64,000 nt of DNA, taken from assembly GCF_014084105.1 (NCBI RefSeq), contig NZ_CP048289.1, positions 4,845,922-4,909,921 on the forward strand. Direction: 5' to 3'. A program made the translations under genes and the position numbers. Shown in pieces: positions 63,899 through 64,000 of the stretch; position 1 is the stretch's first letter; every line of letters starts with the position of its first letter. The stretch comes from Streptacidiphilus sp. P02-A3a. Its GTDB lineage: Bacteria > Actinomycetota > Actinomycetes > Streptomycetales > Streptomycetaceae. The notes beneath the pieces were generated by a model that worked only from the letters and a program-made list of their open reading frames with translations, had not been told where the DNA came from and did no database searches.

Positions 63899-64000
63899 TC
63901 AGCGCACCCGGACCACCACGGTCGCCGAGGTCTGCTGCGGCACCCGGTGGTGGGCGTTGGGGACGGCGACGAGCTGGGAGCGGAACTGGAGCTCGCCGCG
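63899..64000 (-). CDS. C-terminal fragment of a gene cut by the window edge
   Basis: The last 33 codons on the minus strand read RGELQFRSQLVAVPNAHHRV and end VVVRVR-stop. This looks like a beta-rich C-terminus with good codon bias. No family can be told. It is convergent with the sugar kinase gene, with 25 bases between the stop codons. Confidence 0.5.
   Translation of the reverse strand, partial: RGELQFRSQLVAVPNAHHRVPQQTSATVVVRVR

Overview
The window is very GC-rich DNA with strong third-position G/C bias, frequent GTG/TTG starts and families typical of filamentous actinobacteria (BldN-era style secreted small proteins, MbtH, CGNR zinc finger, IclR-controlled sugar ABC importer without its own ATPase). 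It looks like a Streptomyces/Kitasatospora/Streptacidiphilus-type chromosome, probably an accessory arm. No rRNA, tRNA or CRISPR array was seen.

Region 1 (0-11.2 kb) is mixed: two AraC-type regulators broken by frameshifts, a darcynin-like gene and an NmrA-like reductase divergent from a LysR regulator, an alpha/beta hydrolase with Cys in the nucleophile elbow, five small secreted proteins (three close paralogues and one with a long QYAAPQQAP repeat), a YbaK-type deacylase, and a frameshifted GT39-like membrane glycosyltransferase.

Region 2 (11.2-40.9 kb) is a nonribosomal peptide cluster. Two synthetases on the minus strand give four modules: (C-remnant)-A-T-C-A-T, then C-A-T-E-C-A-T followed by a fused serine beta-lactamase/PBP-fold domain. 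The last A domain reads as a glycine pocket, so the line should build X1-X2-D-X3-Gly and release it with an in-cis PBP-type domain. Around it are an FtsX-type ABC exporter, a divergent tryptophan-2,3-dioxygenase-like enzyme, an O-methyltransferase-fold enzyme lacking the usual catalytic His, an MbtH protein, a flavin reductase and tryptophan halogenase pair, an AsnO/VioC-type Fe(II)/2OG hydroxylase, a NarL-type two-component system and an ArsR-like regulator. Between the methyltransferase and the dioxygenase-like gene sits a 10-codon ORF with its own ribosome site, and a second short peptide motif (TAQFHPSVKD) occurs twice, upstream of the halogenase and of the hydroxylase, with almost only synonymous changes.

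Region 3 (40.9-45.1 kb) holds a CGNR zinc-finger protein, an MFS exporter, a HEAT-repeat protein, a truncated VWA-domain fragment and a membrane protein.

Region 4 (45.2-63.9 kb) is a polysaccharide/sugar-acid utilisation locus: two IclR regulators, a secreted GH16 glycanase, an ABC sugar importer (two permeases and a lipoprotein), an SMP-30-type lactonase, an SDR, a DapA-like aldolase, a mandelate-racemase-family enzyme, and divergently a KDPG aldolase and KDG kinase. Related palindromes lie before several of these genes. The locus is cut in two by about 6 kb of mobile DNA: a Tn3-type remnant bounded by 54-bp inverted repeats starting GGGGTC (53.0-55.46 kb) and a tyrosine-recombinase/XRE/tyrosine-recombinase operon (55.5-59.2 kb) with a core-site-like palindrome beside it.

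Frameshifts are concentrated in 0-2 kb and 9.5-20.5 kb, whereas almost all genes from 20.5 to 53 kb are intact. This suggests local sequencing indels, but real gene decay cannot be excluded from the sequence alone.
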